Positions 31,826-42,620 of a stretch of DNA of 64,000 bases are shown here, piece by piece. This stretch comes from Branchinecta lynchi. Lineage: Eukaryota > Arthropoda > Branchiopoda > Anostraca > Branchinectidae. Both the position numbers and the translations under genes were made by a program. Numbering within the stretch: the stretch's first letter is position 1; each line of letters opens with the position of its first letter. The stretch spans positions 11,532,230 through 11,596,229 of the forward strand of contig JAKZAP010000012.1 of NCBI GenBank assembly GCA_023053575.1, written 5' to 3'. Under the pieces are notes generated by a model. It was not told where the DNA came from. It saw only the letters and a list, made by a program, of their open reading frames with translations, and did not search any database.

Positions 31826-32880
31826 TGTTCTATCGCATTCGGTCAGTTCCATTTCATAATACGGTCATTAATCAGATTCGTTTGGTTCCGATTAGTGAGC
31901 GAATTCGATAATTCATCTAACTTTTGTTCAGTCCGCATCCATTTCGCTGCATTCGGTCCGTCACTGCGTAAATGGTGATTTAACCTACTTATTTAGTCTC
32001 ATTCTTTACCGGGTTTATTCGGGTTGTTATACTGCTCTCGATCTGTTCCATATTTTTTTTTAGTTAATTTTTTAGTACAGTACGAATTCATTTTTGGCTT
32101 CAACCCATTTACTGAGTTTATTTAGCTCGTTCTTTACCATTTACGGTAGCTTCAGCTGGTTGCTGTTCATTTTTGTTACTTCTTAGGATTGCAGTACTTC
32201 AGGAATAAGCACGTCTCTTGACGTGAAAACTGGCCTACTTTTGTTTGCTGTAAATTCCGAACAATTGTAATTTGTATCTACTTAACCCTGGATCGCCCCT
32301 TTCATTTCGCCAGACAGCTCCGGGTTCAATCGGTAATCTTGGGATTGCAAAAAGGCACTTTATCATCAGTGTTTCCGCAAAATACGCATTTCGCAGTCTT
32401 CACTGGTTAGACAAAAGGTTTGTCATTTAGTTGGCGTTTCAGGCTTGGAATTTTCGAGGAGGAGCTAGAATTTGCATCGGATGTAGTTAAATGTTGCCAG
32501 AAAAAAAGGGTGATACAAAAATTTCCTGATGGCAAAACCGGAAAGATCTTCCGAAGGTAAAAGGCTAGTGAAGGCGTATCCATGAAAAAAAAAACAGAAA
32601 CGGAAAAGCGTGAAAACGGGCCAATTTTTCTCTTTAGACTTGTTTGTATATGCTCCGCAATTTTTTAGGTTGTAGCTTCATGAAGGCAACTCGCTGTGTT
32701 TTTTTTTTTAATAAATTCAGTGAAAATCAGGTACCGATTCGGTCAATTTTTACCAGGTTCGCCTCCCCCCCCCCCCCCCCCCAATGAAGAAAGGCTCGAG
32801 ACGCCCATGCCATCAACAACCTCTCTTTTCAGATCCAAAACCATAAGAAGTGCTGGCTTCCAAGACAACAACTATGTTTT
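31826..32880. other. AT-rich insertion or LINE remnant, nothing recognised
   Basis: CATTCGGTCAGTTCC-like words recur at about 31840-32010. A poly-C run is at 32765-32782. I cannot assign it to the flanking LINE or to another element. Confidence 0.35.
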
Positions 32881-34605
32881 CTGACAGAAACATCCAATGC
32901 CATTTGACTGCTTACAACTGTAAGATCAATCGCAGAATCCTTCCCTGACTGAACATGATGATAAGTTTCGATGTTTTTCGGGGTACTAGGACCAAATGGA
33001 AATTAAGACTGAGCTAGACAATCCACCAATTTACATGCTTCTGGTTGTTTCTTATCAGAAGTATCCCATAAGGGATGATGAAGATTAAATCTTTAACAAC
33101 AACCAGGTCTTTCGATGAAGACAGTAGAGCACTACATGTATTCTGATAGAAATTCTTTGGTTTGTCAACATAAATATAAGACCAAAACTGAAACTATTAT
33201 TTGCCAAAATAACTAAACGTCCTCATTTTTGCTTTATCCTATTTCCTGTGTTTCTATCTTTCCAAAAAACTTTATTAGTTGGGACTGAGAAATCTCGTGT
33301 TGATGTTAAATGGTTTTTTTGTAGACAAACAATATCTGGATCCACCAAAAACAATTTGAATTCAACAACTCTATCATGTAGGAGACCAGTGGAGTTAAAC
33401 TGGACAATCTTCATATTTCTGACTTTTTATCTTTTGATGGCTTCTTCTCAATGTCTCAGCTGTGTTCCTCTTAATTCCTTTGATGACATTTTGTCTGAGA
33501 CTAAGCAAAGCGCTGTCGGTATCGGAGTCATCCTCAGTGAATGATGTAGACTTTAAGCTTGATTTCAGTAGTTCTTTCATTTTACTCAGCAGGGAGGCCT
33601 CTAGTAAGTTCCATTTTTCGTTGATTTTTGAAGCCATGACTTCTTCAAATCTTTTGGATAGTATCTAACTCACCCTTTGCTCAACTATCTGCTCAATATC
33701 TTCCTTTGATAGAGTCATTTTCTGAAGATCTGCTTGTGCTTGTCAGCACACCTTGAGCTGGTGGACTGAGGGGAGTAAAGTCAGAAGAGTTCAACTGGGG
33801 TAACTCAGGAGTTCACTTTAGTATGTCACTGTATTTTTTCTGGCCTTGCCAATATTGGTCATTTCCTCTACTACCTTCTCAATTACTAGGAAAACTTTCT
33901 TTGTGACTGGGCAGTTCTTATCCTTTGCATGATGCTGTCCCTTGCAGTTAACACACTTGAACCTACTCCTTTCACCAGGCAACAGATTGCAGCTAGAACT
34001 TCTGTGGGTTCCACCACACCTTCCGGATCTGGGTTTGCTCCTATAATTTTCCGCTGGATAGCTATGCCTCTGGCGCTGATTATCAGTGGGGGGAGGAGAA
34101 CAAATGTTTTGACCTTTTTGGATATTACAAGAACCAAAATGAACTCTGGGTGAGCTCCAACAAAAGAGAGAACAAAACCGTCCTGATGTTCTGATGGACT
34201 GATGATCACTAAAGAAGGACCTAACCTCCTTGATACCTTGGTCTGATAACTCAGCTTTTTAACTCATTGACTGTGAATGTATCTCTTTCAAAGAATACAA
34301 TACCATCTGGTAATAATTTTGTCTCACCTTCCATCCATCTAGTAAGAACTTTGTCTCACCTTCCATCCAACTGGTAAGAATTTTGTCTCGCCTTCCATTG
34401 AATCTGTCAAATTCTCATCCTGCTTGGGTACATATTTAACAAAGGAGCAAAAGGTACCAGAATCAATGCTGACAGATTAAATTGCCAGGGCAACTTCAAA
34501 AATCTTCCGGGATGAGCACTCTAGAACAGACCGAGTCCCTATCTTCAACAAACATAACTCAGACTTACCGCAATTCAGGGCAGCACAAGTCTTCACAGTC
34601 TAGTA

Positions 34606-34904
34606 CACTAGCCCTTTTTCAGTGACGGTGCTCAAACGTCTAGCACCATGCCTGAGTGCTAGACGTTCAAGCACTGTATCTTGAAATTCATGCATGTTGC
34701 ATGGATTTCAGCATACAGTGCATACATGAAAAAGCACAATTTCCTACAGAGAAATTTCTACTGATAGAAATTGTGCTTTTTCATGTACGCACTGTATGCT
34801 AAAATCCATGCACCATGCATGATTTTCAAGGTAGAGTGCTCAAACGTCTAGCACTCATGTATGGTGCTAGACATTTGAGCACCGTAACTGAAAAAGGGCT
34901 AGTG
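34606..34904. mobile_element. 299-bp foldback element (near-complete palindrome)
   Basis: The ends CACTAGCCCTTTTTCAGT and ACTGAAAAAGGGCTAGTG are followed by arms of about 140 bp, complementary almost to the centre near 34755. Both arms hold GTGCTCAAACGTCTAGCAC and GAAATTGTGCTTTTTCATG on opposite strands. TA flanks each end. CACTA ends recall the EnSpm group, but no 3-bp duplication is evident. Confidence 0.85.
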
Positions 34905-35116
34905 TACCAGACTGAGCCTTCAACACAGACTTGAAGATAAGAGTTTGGTTAACAACCAGTCTATCATCCAGAATAAAACAAACTCCAATAAACAAGTTGA
35001 TGACTGGTTGAACTGTTGAAGTGGGTTGAAGAGCCTCCTTCAACATTCATTTTTGGGACAGAACCATAAGCATCAGAATTTGGAACAAACTAGCCAAGAG
35101 AAAATGAAAACAACAA

Positions 35117-35414
35117 TAGCTGCGTTTGTTGCACTCCGGGCTGTCTCTGGTGTTTAGTCACCAGTGTCCGGTTCTTCCCTTAAAACGCGTTTTTTTTTGT
35201 TCACCTGTGAGTTGATGAAAACTGGCTAGCTCCTCACTGAAGGCGAGCTCACAAGCAGGTTCTGGTTAGTCCGCACCGGTGAGATAAAACCGGACACTGG
35301 TTAGTTCAAAAACGAGTTATAAGACTGGTGAGAAGTCACCGGTGGATGCAAAAACGGCTTATAAGAAAAAACGGAGACCACCGGTGAGAACTCCCGCGAC
35401 AAAGAACGCAGCTA
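35117..35414. mobile_element. MITE family M2 (ACCGGTGA words)
   Basis: The ends are TAGCTGCGTTTGTTGCACTC and GCGACAAAGAACGCAGCTA. The interior iterates CACCGGTGA and CCAGTGTCCGG words and GCGTTTTTTTTTG. An inverted, interrupted copy is at 53061-53502. Confidence 0.8.
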
Positions 35415-35567
35415 ATGCAAAACTCCAAAACAACAACAAACTCACAAACTGCCAAATAATACAAATCCCCACAAAATTATTTAATCTGCCATCATCTTCA
35501 TGTTCCTCATGAGATGAAGAACAGACCAGTTCAGGTGTACATAATCCAAAATAAAACCCTTCAGTAC

Positions 35568-35627
35568 CTGCTGATTATCACACTTGCTCATGAGATGAGC
35601 TGCTTCAGTAATTTCTAATTCCCAAGC
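35568..35627 (-). CDS. Probable SOCS6/7 exon just upstream of the SH2 domain
   Basis: The exon is 60 nt on the minus strand, from acceptor CGTTTGTTTCAG to donor CAG|GTACTG, phase 0 in and out. It encodes AWELEITEAAHLMSKCDNQQ. The next exon in the same direction (29720-29888) starts in phase 0 with HPWYWG, so joining gives a helix followed by the SH2 start, as in SOCS6/7, where a Leu/Glu-rich helix precedes the GWYWG core. If the donor is not used, the frame runs on to a stop near 35484. The family link rests on position and phase only. Confidence 0.45.
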
Positions 35628-36263
35628 CTGAAACAAACGTGTGCTGACGCATTTGAATTCACAGCTTTCTGCTGTTGTTGTGTATTTATATACTAAAGGC
35701 GTGTTCTAGTAGTTCCCCGGGAAAATGGGATAAAATGTGTCACTATGCTTGTGTAATAAAAGTCGAAGATGGGAAAGAACGGGACAACTACAGTTTTTTC
35801 TACTTCATGAAAATTTAAATGAAAAAGTAAAACTTGAGGAAGAAATTGTTTTCCTCTGTCCATAAAAGAAAATTTACTACGAAAGGACTCAGAGAACTGG
35901 AGATCTAAGAACTCCCGTTGTCTGAAGTGTTACTCGGTATCAATAAATTTCTAGAACCAGAATATATAATGACGCACCTTTCACCACCAAGACCGCCATT
36001 TGACGGGTATTACACAAGTGCTGATTCACCACCATCTGGTCCAAATTATAAATTGAGCGCCAGCAGTTGATACTCTTGATCAGGGGCGTCGCAAAGGGGG
36101 GGGGGGGGGGTGCAGCACCCCCCCACCTTTTTGAGATTCGGTAAAATTGTACGGAAGATTTCTTCACCTTTTGCCAAGATACTGCTGCAGCTAACCTTAC
36201 CTCTACCTCGGTCAAGCATCTGACCTTTTGGATGTGTCCGTCTACGTCCAGGTGGAAGACTAG

Positions 36264-36580
36264 AGGCGTATTCTCGCCGTTCCCTGGGGACTCCACTTGA
36301 GGAGTCTCCGCGTTTTTGTTTGTCCCGGGGAATCACTCCCCGTATTCTCGCGAGTCCCCATAGACAGGGAATGCTCCGATTATCATCAGCATCATCAAAA
36401 AGGACTCCCTTTCAGATTTGGAGGGAATCAATTTTTGCTGGTGTTGGTGCAATGTAAAACTAATTAAAAAGAATCAGAATAAACAAAACCAAAAATAAAG
36501 TGGATCCAGACTAATGTCGTCAACTGCATATTTTGTTTCGAACAAAATCCATTTTAGAAGCAATCCATTTTTAGAAGCAT
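36264..36580 (+). mobile_element. MITE family M6, copy A (3'-truncated)
   Basis: It starts AGGCGTATTCTCGCCGTTCC and matches copies B-D through CATTTTAGAAGC, then stops. It is preceded at 36084-36130 by AGGGGCGTCGCAAAGG and G/C tracts, possibly another MITE end. Confidence 0.75.
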
Positions 36581-36917
36581 TGGGCTACCACCGTAGCCCA
36601 GTAACCAGTATATGATTAAAAGATTTGGTCTGATAGACCCGGCTGTTGCTGTTCCTATGAGAGTTGTTAATTTTCAAAATAAGTTCCGGACTCTAGATCA
36701 CCCTTGGGTGACTCTTCAGAGAACATCTTAAATTGGAAATTATATATAATAGATGAATGTTGAGTGTACTGAATCCGTTCTATATATTCGTAGTAAATTG
36801 CATTTTGTTGTTTTTTCTTCTTTCTTTCTTTTTTTCTTATACTCTGCCCCCTATATTGTACTTGTCCAGTTTTGGCAGGTAACAAATCTATACCATATCA
36901 TATCATATCATCTTATA

Positions 36918-37812
36918 TTACTAATCAACTACAAATAAAACTTTTACTTTTAACAAGTTTTCCGGTTTTGTCCGGATTCCGGATTAACTACTTGTCCGGG
37001 TAGAAAATGATTTTCACACAAGTGTTCAAAAAGTCTTCTTACCCCTAAACTGAACACCGGATTTGCCGGATTCTGGACGAACTATTTGTCCGGCGAGAAA
37101 ATAGTTTTCATCATCATGTTCAGCATGCCTTCTTACTCCATAATCGACGATCAGATTAGCTGTTTCAAAATGTCTTGTTTGCCCCTTAATTTGAACCCCC
37201 TCCCCTATCCCTAAATGTAGGGCTACAAAGCCCATCTACGAACTTGACCTGTACGATGAAACAAAAAATCCTCACACCAAGTTTCATCAAAATATCTCAT
37301 TCCTTCAGAGAGTTATCGTGCTTACAGACTGACGGACGGACAGACGGACAACTTTTGCGATATCATAAGGCGTATTCTCGCCGTTCCCTGAGGACTCCTC
37401 AGGGAATCGAAGGAAACGGCAAGAATAGAGGGAGTCACTCCACGCGGACTCCGCGTACAGAAACAGCGAGAACACGGGGAATGCTTCCAAAATCGATTTT
37501 GTTCGAATAAGAAATATGCAGTTGACGAAATTAGTCTGGATCCACTTTATTTTTGGTTTTGTTTATTCTGATTATTTTTAATTAATTTTACATTGCACCA
37601 ATACCAGCAAAAATTGATTCCCCTCTGAATCTCAAAGGGAGTCCTTTTTTATGACGGGGATGATAATCGGAGCATTTCCCGTCCGTGGGGACTCGCAAGA
37701 ATACGGGGAGTGATTCCCCGGGACAAACAAAAACGCGGGGACTCCTCAAGTGGAGTCCTCAGGAAACGGCGAGAATACGCCTATAGGTATCCCTCCACTT
37801 GCGATCCCAAAA
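36918..37812 (+). mobile_element. F2 element, 5'-truncated, split by MITE M6-B
   Basis: F2 units and a GACGGACGGACAGACGG run lead to GCGATATCATA at 37367. After the MITE, F2 resumes with TAGGTATCCCTCCACTT and ends near GCGATCCCAAAAAC. Intact F2 copies read CATAGGTATCCC here. Confidence 0.8.
37368..37782 (-). mobile_element. MITE family M6, copy B, in F2 with TA duplication
   Basis: The inverted ends AGGCGTATTCTCGCCGTTCC and GGCGAGAATACGCCT are flanked by TA on both sides. Comparison with intact F2 shows insertion at a TA with duplication. It is 415 bp long. The interior iterates GGACTCC / GGAGTCC and GGGGACTC words. Confidence 0.9.
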
Positions 37813-37897
37813 ACTTCAGGCTTGAGAGGGTTAGAAACAGTGGCCGTGTAATGCTTTAGAAACAAATACATTGACAATAAGCAGTCCCTATTTGCCG

Positions 37898-38453
37898 TCC
37901 CACCTTGCCTCCCAACCCAAGTAGTCCCAAGTTCCGAGACTTTCCATTGATACTCTATAGGCGTATTCTCGCCTTTCCCCGAGGACTCCACTTGAGGAGT
38001 CCCCGCGTTTTTGTTTGTCCCGGGGACTCACTCCCCATATTCTCGCGAGTCCTCATGGACGGGAAATACTCCGGTTATCAACATCATCATTAAAATGGAC
38101 TCCCTTTAAGATTCGGAAGGGAATCAATTTTTGCTGGTGTTGGTGCACTATCAAACTAATTAAAAACAACCCGAATAAACAAACCAAAATTAAGGTGGAT
38201 CCAGACTAATTTCGTCAACTGCATATTTTTTTTTTAGAACACAATCCGTTTTGGAAGCATTCCCAGTGTTCTCGCTGTTTTCTGTACTTGGAATCCGCGT
38301 GGAGTGACTATCTCTATATTCTCCGTTCCCTTCGGTTCCCCGAGGAGTCCTCGGGGAACGAGGAGTCCTCGGGGAACGGCAAGAATACGCCTATAGAGTA
38401 TCAATGGAAAGTCTCGGAACTTGGGACTCCTTGGGTTTGGAGGCGAGGCGATG
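37898..38453. repeat. Inverted flanking duplication around MITE M6-C
   Basis: About 58 bp left of M6-C (CCCAAGTTCCGAGACTTTCC...) is repeated in inverted orientation right of it (GGAAAGTCTCGGAACTTGGG). The MITE thus lies at the centre of a larger palindrome of non-MITE sequence. Confidence 0.9.
37959..38392 (+). mobile_element. MITE family M6, copy C
   Basis: It is a complete copy with AGGCGTATTCTCGCC and GGCAAGAATACGCCT ends and TA flanks, in the orientation opposite to copy B. Near the right end CGAGGAGTCCTCGGGGAACG is partly duplicated. Confidence 0.9.
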
Positions 38454-38454
38454 A

Positions 38455-38652
38455 TTAAGTCCAAAACACGCCAGCGATCCTCAGGAAGAAAGAGAAAGCG
38501 TGTCCGTACGACTCAAACTCATTGACTCAAATCCTATTTCAATCAATCACCGCGATCTTTGGCAGCAGCTGTGACATTGCTTCTGCCTTTCTTCCGCTAG
38601 CTACGCGGAGAGGCCAGAGATTCGCCAAGGAGAGATAGTCATCAAGAGTATA
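38455..38652 (+). repeat. Dispersed repeat R, copy 1
   Basis: The stretch from TAAGTCCAAAACACGCCAG to GAGAGATAGTCATCAAG is found again at 62231-62411. It is of unknown type, about 190 bp, without clear terminal repeats. Confidence 0.75.
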
Positions 38653-38663
38653 CTCTAAATACG

Positions 38664-39060
38664 CCTAAATACGACTCCACTTGAGGAGTCTCCGCGTTTT
38701 GGTTTGTCCCGGGGACTCACTCCCCGTATTCTCGCGAGTCCCTACGGATGGGGAATGCTCCGATTATCGTCACCATCATAAAAAGGACCCCCTTTCAGAT
38801 TCAGAGGGGAATCAATTTTTTCTGGTGTTGGTGCAATGTAAAATTAATTAAAAACAATCAGTATACGCGAAACCAAAAATAAAATGGATCCAGACTAATT
38901 TCGTCAATATCATATTTATTTCAAGAGGGAAATTCATTTTGGAAGCATTCCCGTGTTCTCATTGTTTTCCGGACGCGGAGCCCGCGTGGAGTGACTCCCT
39001 CTATTTTCGCCGTTCCCTTGGAGTCCCCTTGGAGTCCTCGGGTAACCGCGAGAATACGCC
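38664..39060 (+). mobile_element. MITE family M6, copy D
   Basis: It lacks part of the left end but has GACTCCACTTGAGGAGTC and the right end CGCGAGAATACGCC. The interior matches copies A-C (GTTGGTGCAATGTAAAA, GTGGATCCAGACTAATTTCG-like). Confidence 0.85.
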
Positions 39061-39081
39061 TTTTGTATCGGCATCAAGAGT

Positions 39082-39413
39082 AGTTGCGTTTTTGCTGATA
39101 CCATGGTATCTGTTACCACAGTCTAAAGTCGTTTTTACAGTTATCGTGGTATCTGAGCAGTTATCGCGGTAAGAGATATCGAGATACCATGGTCCTACCG
39201 TGGTAACAGATATCCAGATACCATGGTCCGACCGTGGTAACTGGTCGTGGTATCTGTTTTTTTCTTTCGGGACGACTTCGAAAAGCGCAGTTTCGGCAAT
39301 TGTCGTTATTGCAGAGCAACCGTCTATCAGATACCACGGTAACTGCAAAAACGACTGATTGCAGATCCAGTTACCGTGGTAATAGATACCATAGTATCTG
39401 CAAAACGCAACTA
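39082..39413. mobile_element. MITE family M3 (CCATGG / ACCGTGGT words)
   Basis: The inverted ends AGTTGCGTTTTTGCTGATAC and GTATCTGCAAAACGCAACT enclose many GATACCATGGTATC and TTACCGTGGTAA words, so it can fold at many positions. It lies 22 bp from M6-D. Confidence 0.85.
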
Positions 39414-39419
39414 GTATTA

Positions 39420-40653
39420 CGCATCATTACGCTTTGTTTAGTACACTTTCAGGACCAATACCAAACTATTTGCTTTGAAACAGTTAGATGCCATAAACTC
39501 CTCGCTCCGGTGCAGCCTGAAACCAAATTTTGGTAAGTTTGGGAAGTTTCAAGCAGAATTTGGATTGGTTATGCCTTATTTAGGTGAAGCATAAAGAGGC
39601 TGCCTTTTCCAGTTACCAAGTCCAGGCATAGATTAAAGCCAGTTTGGATATCTTGCTCTTTGCACCAGCCCCTATGAATGAAACATATGCATGCAATTCT
39701 CACCACTTCTTTCCAGCGTCTACACTTTCCAAGTGTGTGAAATTAGGCCTTGATTTGCCTGTTCTCTACAATGTAATATCTTTTCCGTTTTCGCTGAACG
39801 AAGTCACATGGTTGCTAAATGCCTTTCTTCTAAATATCTGTAAACCATGGCGAAATTATTTTTTCTTTCGCAGATTAATTTGTGGTTACGTTGCAGATTT
39901 ATTTGGTTAGCTTAAATAGATTGAGTGTGACTTGCCCCAGCTTTTTTATGTCCCAGGTTATTGCGCCTTTTCTAGTTTGTTTTAAGCCAGACGGTTCTTC
40001 AAAGAAGAAATAGAATTAATGGATGAAATTTGATAGCGACTAATTTTGTCAGGATGGATTATTTCGATGTTCCACGCGATCCTTGTGATTTAGTCTTTAT
40101 TGACACAAGTTTACTAGGGTGGCACAAATGTATCCTATAGGCCTGGACATTAGAATACCATACTAAATAATCATGGAGTTCTGGTCATTAATGTGAGTGT
40201 GGGCTAATCATTTTGTATCACAACATTCAAAAAAGTCAAAACTATAAACAGATACTTCAGCTGAAACCCCAATATTGGGTTTTCCCAGAAGTTAGTTTTT
40301 CCAACTTGAGCGTCTTCAGCCTGAAGAGGACGAGCTCTTACAAAATTCAGCTGACATATCCGTTTTGCTCTATCACATTTGATTCACAGTCAGCTTGGGC
40401 TGAAGGAATATTTATAAATTAAAACTGACATTCAGATCAAGTAGAGGAGAGGTCACCGACCTTGACTCCTCAAGAATTGAATTACTTAACATCATAAAAT
40501 GGTTAAAAAAAAAGTTAAAAGGAAATTTCTCTATACTCCCAACTGGTATCGACTAGATCCTAGGACATTGACATTTTCTTTTTACAGAACACAAGAAGGG
40601 CGAAATATAGCTCTAATAAAATTCAGCTGATGTCACTGTCAGTTCGGGCTATT
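39420..40653. other. Unassigned region upstream of F2 copy
   Basis: No repeat family is clear. A plus-strand open segment at 39450-39533 lies between a TACACTTTCAG acceptor and a G|GTAAGT donor and could be an exon (frames contain TNTKLFALKQLDAINSSLR), but it has no family match. Confidence 0.35.
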
Positions 40654-41661
40654 CCCTAACTCTCGAAGGGAATGAGATATTTTGATGAAACTTGATGTGA
40701 GGATTCTTTGGGTCAAGAGTAAGGTCAAGCTCGTAGATGGGCTCTGTAGCCCTATATTTAGGGGTGGGGGAGGGGGTTTAAATGAAGGGGCAAATGAAAT
40801 ATTTTTAAACAGATAATGTGATAGTCGATTATGGGGTAAGAAAAAATGCTTAACACAATGGTGAAAACCATTTTGTCATCGGACAAGTAGTTCGCCCAGA
40901 ATCCGGCCAAAACTGGAAAGTCTGTTAAAAAGTAAAAGTTTTATTTGAAGTTGATTAGATGTTCGATTTAGGGGTAGGAAAATATGCGGAACTCGACGGT
41001 GAAAACCATTTTCTTTACGGATACGTAGCTCACCCGGAACCCGGCCAAAACCGGAAAGTTTATTAAAAGTAAAAGTTTTATTTGGAGTTGATTACATGTT
41101 CAATTTAGGGGTAAGAAAACATGCTGAACAGTTGTTCAGTTTTCTACCCAGACATCTAGTTCGCCCGGAATCCGTCCGGAACCGGAAAATTATTAAAAGT
41201 TAAAGTTTTATTTGTAGTTGATTAGATATCCGATTTAGGGGTAAGACGAGATGCTCAATCCGTGTATGATAATAATTTTTTACCCGGACATAAAGTTCGA
41301 GCGGAATCTGGCTGGAGCCGGAAATTTTCTTATAAGTAAAATTTTTATTTTCATTTGATTAGATGTTCAATATTGGGGAAAGAAGATACGCTGAGTTCGT
41401 TTTTTAGCTTTCTTTTTTCGCTGGACAAGTACTTTAAACAGATATGGCTTATAGGGGTAAACACATATGCTGACTCCATATCTGAACTTGGTTTTCTCAG
41501 ATGATTAGCTATTTGGCCTTAATCTGTTTCTGAATGTTAATAGTAAAATTGTTCAAGAAGACTGGTGAAGACTGGATCTGGCGAAGACAAGACCCAATTG
41601 TCTGGATCAAATATTGAATTTTTGGATTTTTGGGATCCCATCAGAACCTTTGGTCTTGTTA
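40654..41661 (-). mobile_element. F2 element, lacks palindrome end
   Basis: Diverged 137-bp-type units lead to GGTCTTGTT at 41652-41661. The microsatellite and GGGATCCC palindrome side is missing at about 40654. Confidence 0.8.
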
Positions 41662-41982
41662 TTTGTGAACCGCCATTTAGGCACCAGTTTATGGAAAGAG
41701 GACCTATAGAGCATGGTTTAGTATAATGGGAGCAATAACTCCACTGTATGTGACAAGAAGGTGGCATAGATTTTTTTTCAAAGAACTTGCCTTTTCGTAA
41801 ATTGAAAGCTTACTACAAAGTTTTTTTTTTTCATCAAGTTGCGATTCTACCAGGCAGTAATCTATGTTAGTATACTGTTTGTACAAATGCCAATAACAGA
41901 CTTACTGGTTAGGTTTGTTGATAAACCTGATTATTCACTAATTTCATTTTTGAAAACAAAGCATCAGATCCTTAGTAGCAGA

Positions 41983-42620
41983 GTGTAGGATTATAGCTGG
42001 CTCTGCATAGAATGAAACAAGCATTCAAACAAGGTTGTCAACCTGGTGTAGGCTATCTCTCACAGGACCTGCAAAGGCAAAAAGTGCAAGGATTACTATG
42101 AGGATTCATTATTTGCTTGATGCGCTAGCTGTTTGCAAGGGACCTAAGGCTGACTATGTTCCAGGCCATCTGGCATTCCATTCCCTCTTGGCTCTTTTCA
42201 ATGGTAGAGGAAGGTCGACGCCAGTTCATTTTCTTCAGAAGTACAGGACTGGGCTGACATTCTCGTACATTCTCGTCGTCCCTTTGTTGCTGTGTGTAGG
42301 ATTATAGCTCACTACACCAACAACTTGCAAAATAAGCATGCAAACAAGATTATATAAAATGTGTAAGCTATTTCCAAAAATCACAGGATCTGCGAAGGCA
42401 AAAAGTGCAAGGATTGCGATGGGGATTGACTATTTGCTTGGTAGGCTAGCTATTTGCAAGGGACCTCAGGCCGAGTATGTTCCAGGCTGTATGGATTTCC
42501 GTTCCCCCTGGCTCTTTTCACATGGTAGAGGCAGGTTGATGCCAGTCAGTTTTCTTCGAGAATACAGAATCAGACTGTCATTCGTCCATATTTTCTCAAT
42601 ATTTTTTTTTAAGAGCGAAG
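41983..42620 (+). repeat. Diverged tandem duplication, 310-bp period
   Basis: GTGTAGGATTATAGCT recurs at 41985 and 42294, and GGCAAAAAGTGCAAGGATT, GTTTGCAAGGGACCT-like and GGTAGAGG words follow in both copies. Both carry an open plus frame, but indels between the copies argue against coding conservation. Confidence 0.75.

Larger units (their letters stand above)
30360..34570 (-). pseudogene. Decayed jockey/I-like LINE, ORF1 and ORF2 relics
   Basis: Reading minus from about 34570: a gag-like ORF1 piece with the zinc knuckle CVNCKGQHHAKDKNC (near 33930), and an ORF1 C-terminus near 33637-33450. Next come an endonuclease start MKIVQFNSTGLLHDR (33414) with DPDIVCLQ and a later SAIDLTVVSS (about 32930). 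RT pieces follow: LPEVWRSSFLRFFSKRW and GTVPQAWKS near 30840, and ISAGVPQGGV near 30390. Many frameshifts and stops, plus the MITE-like block at 31500-31825, show that it is dead. Its GVPQGGVLSP-type box and CCHC knuckle separate it from the element at 406-5462. Confidence 0.75.

Noticed and set aside
35977..36034. Minus-strand 58-nt segment between CAG and GTGCGT as a further SOCS exon
   Set aside because: Its open frame ends in phase 1, but the next exon (35627) needs phase 0; the frame that would fit has stops.
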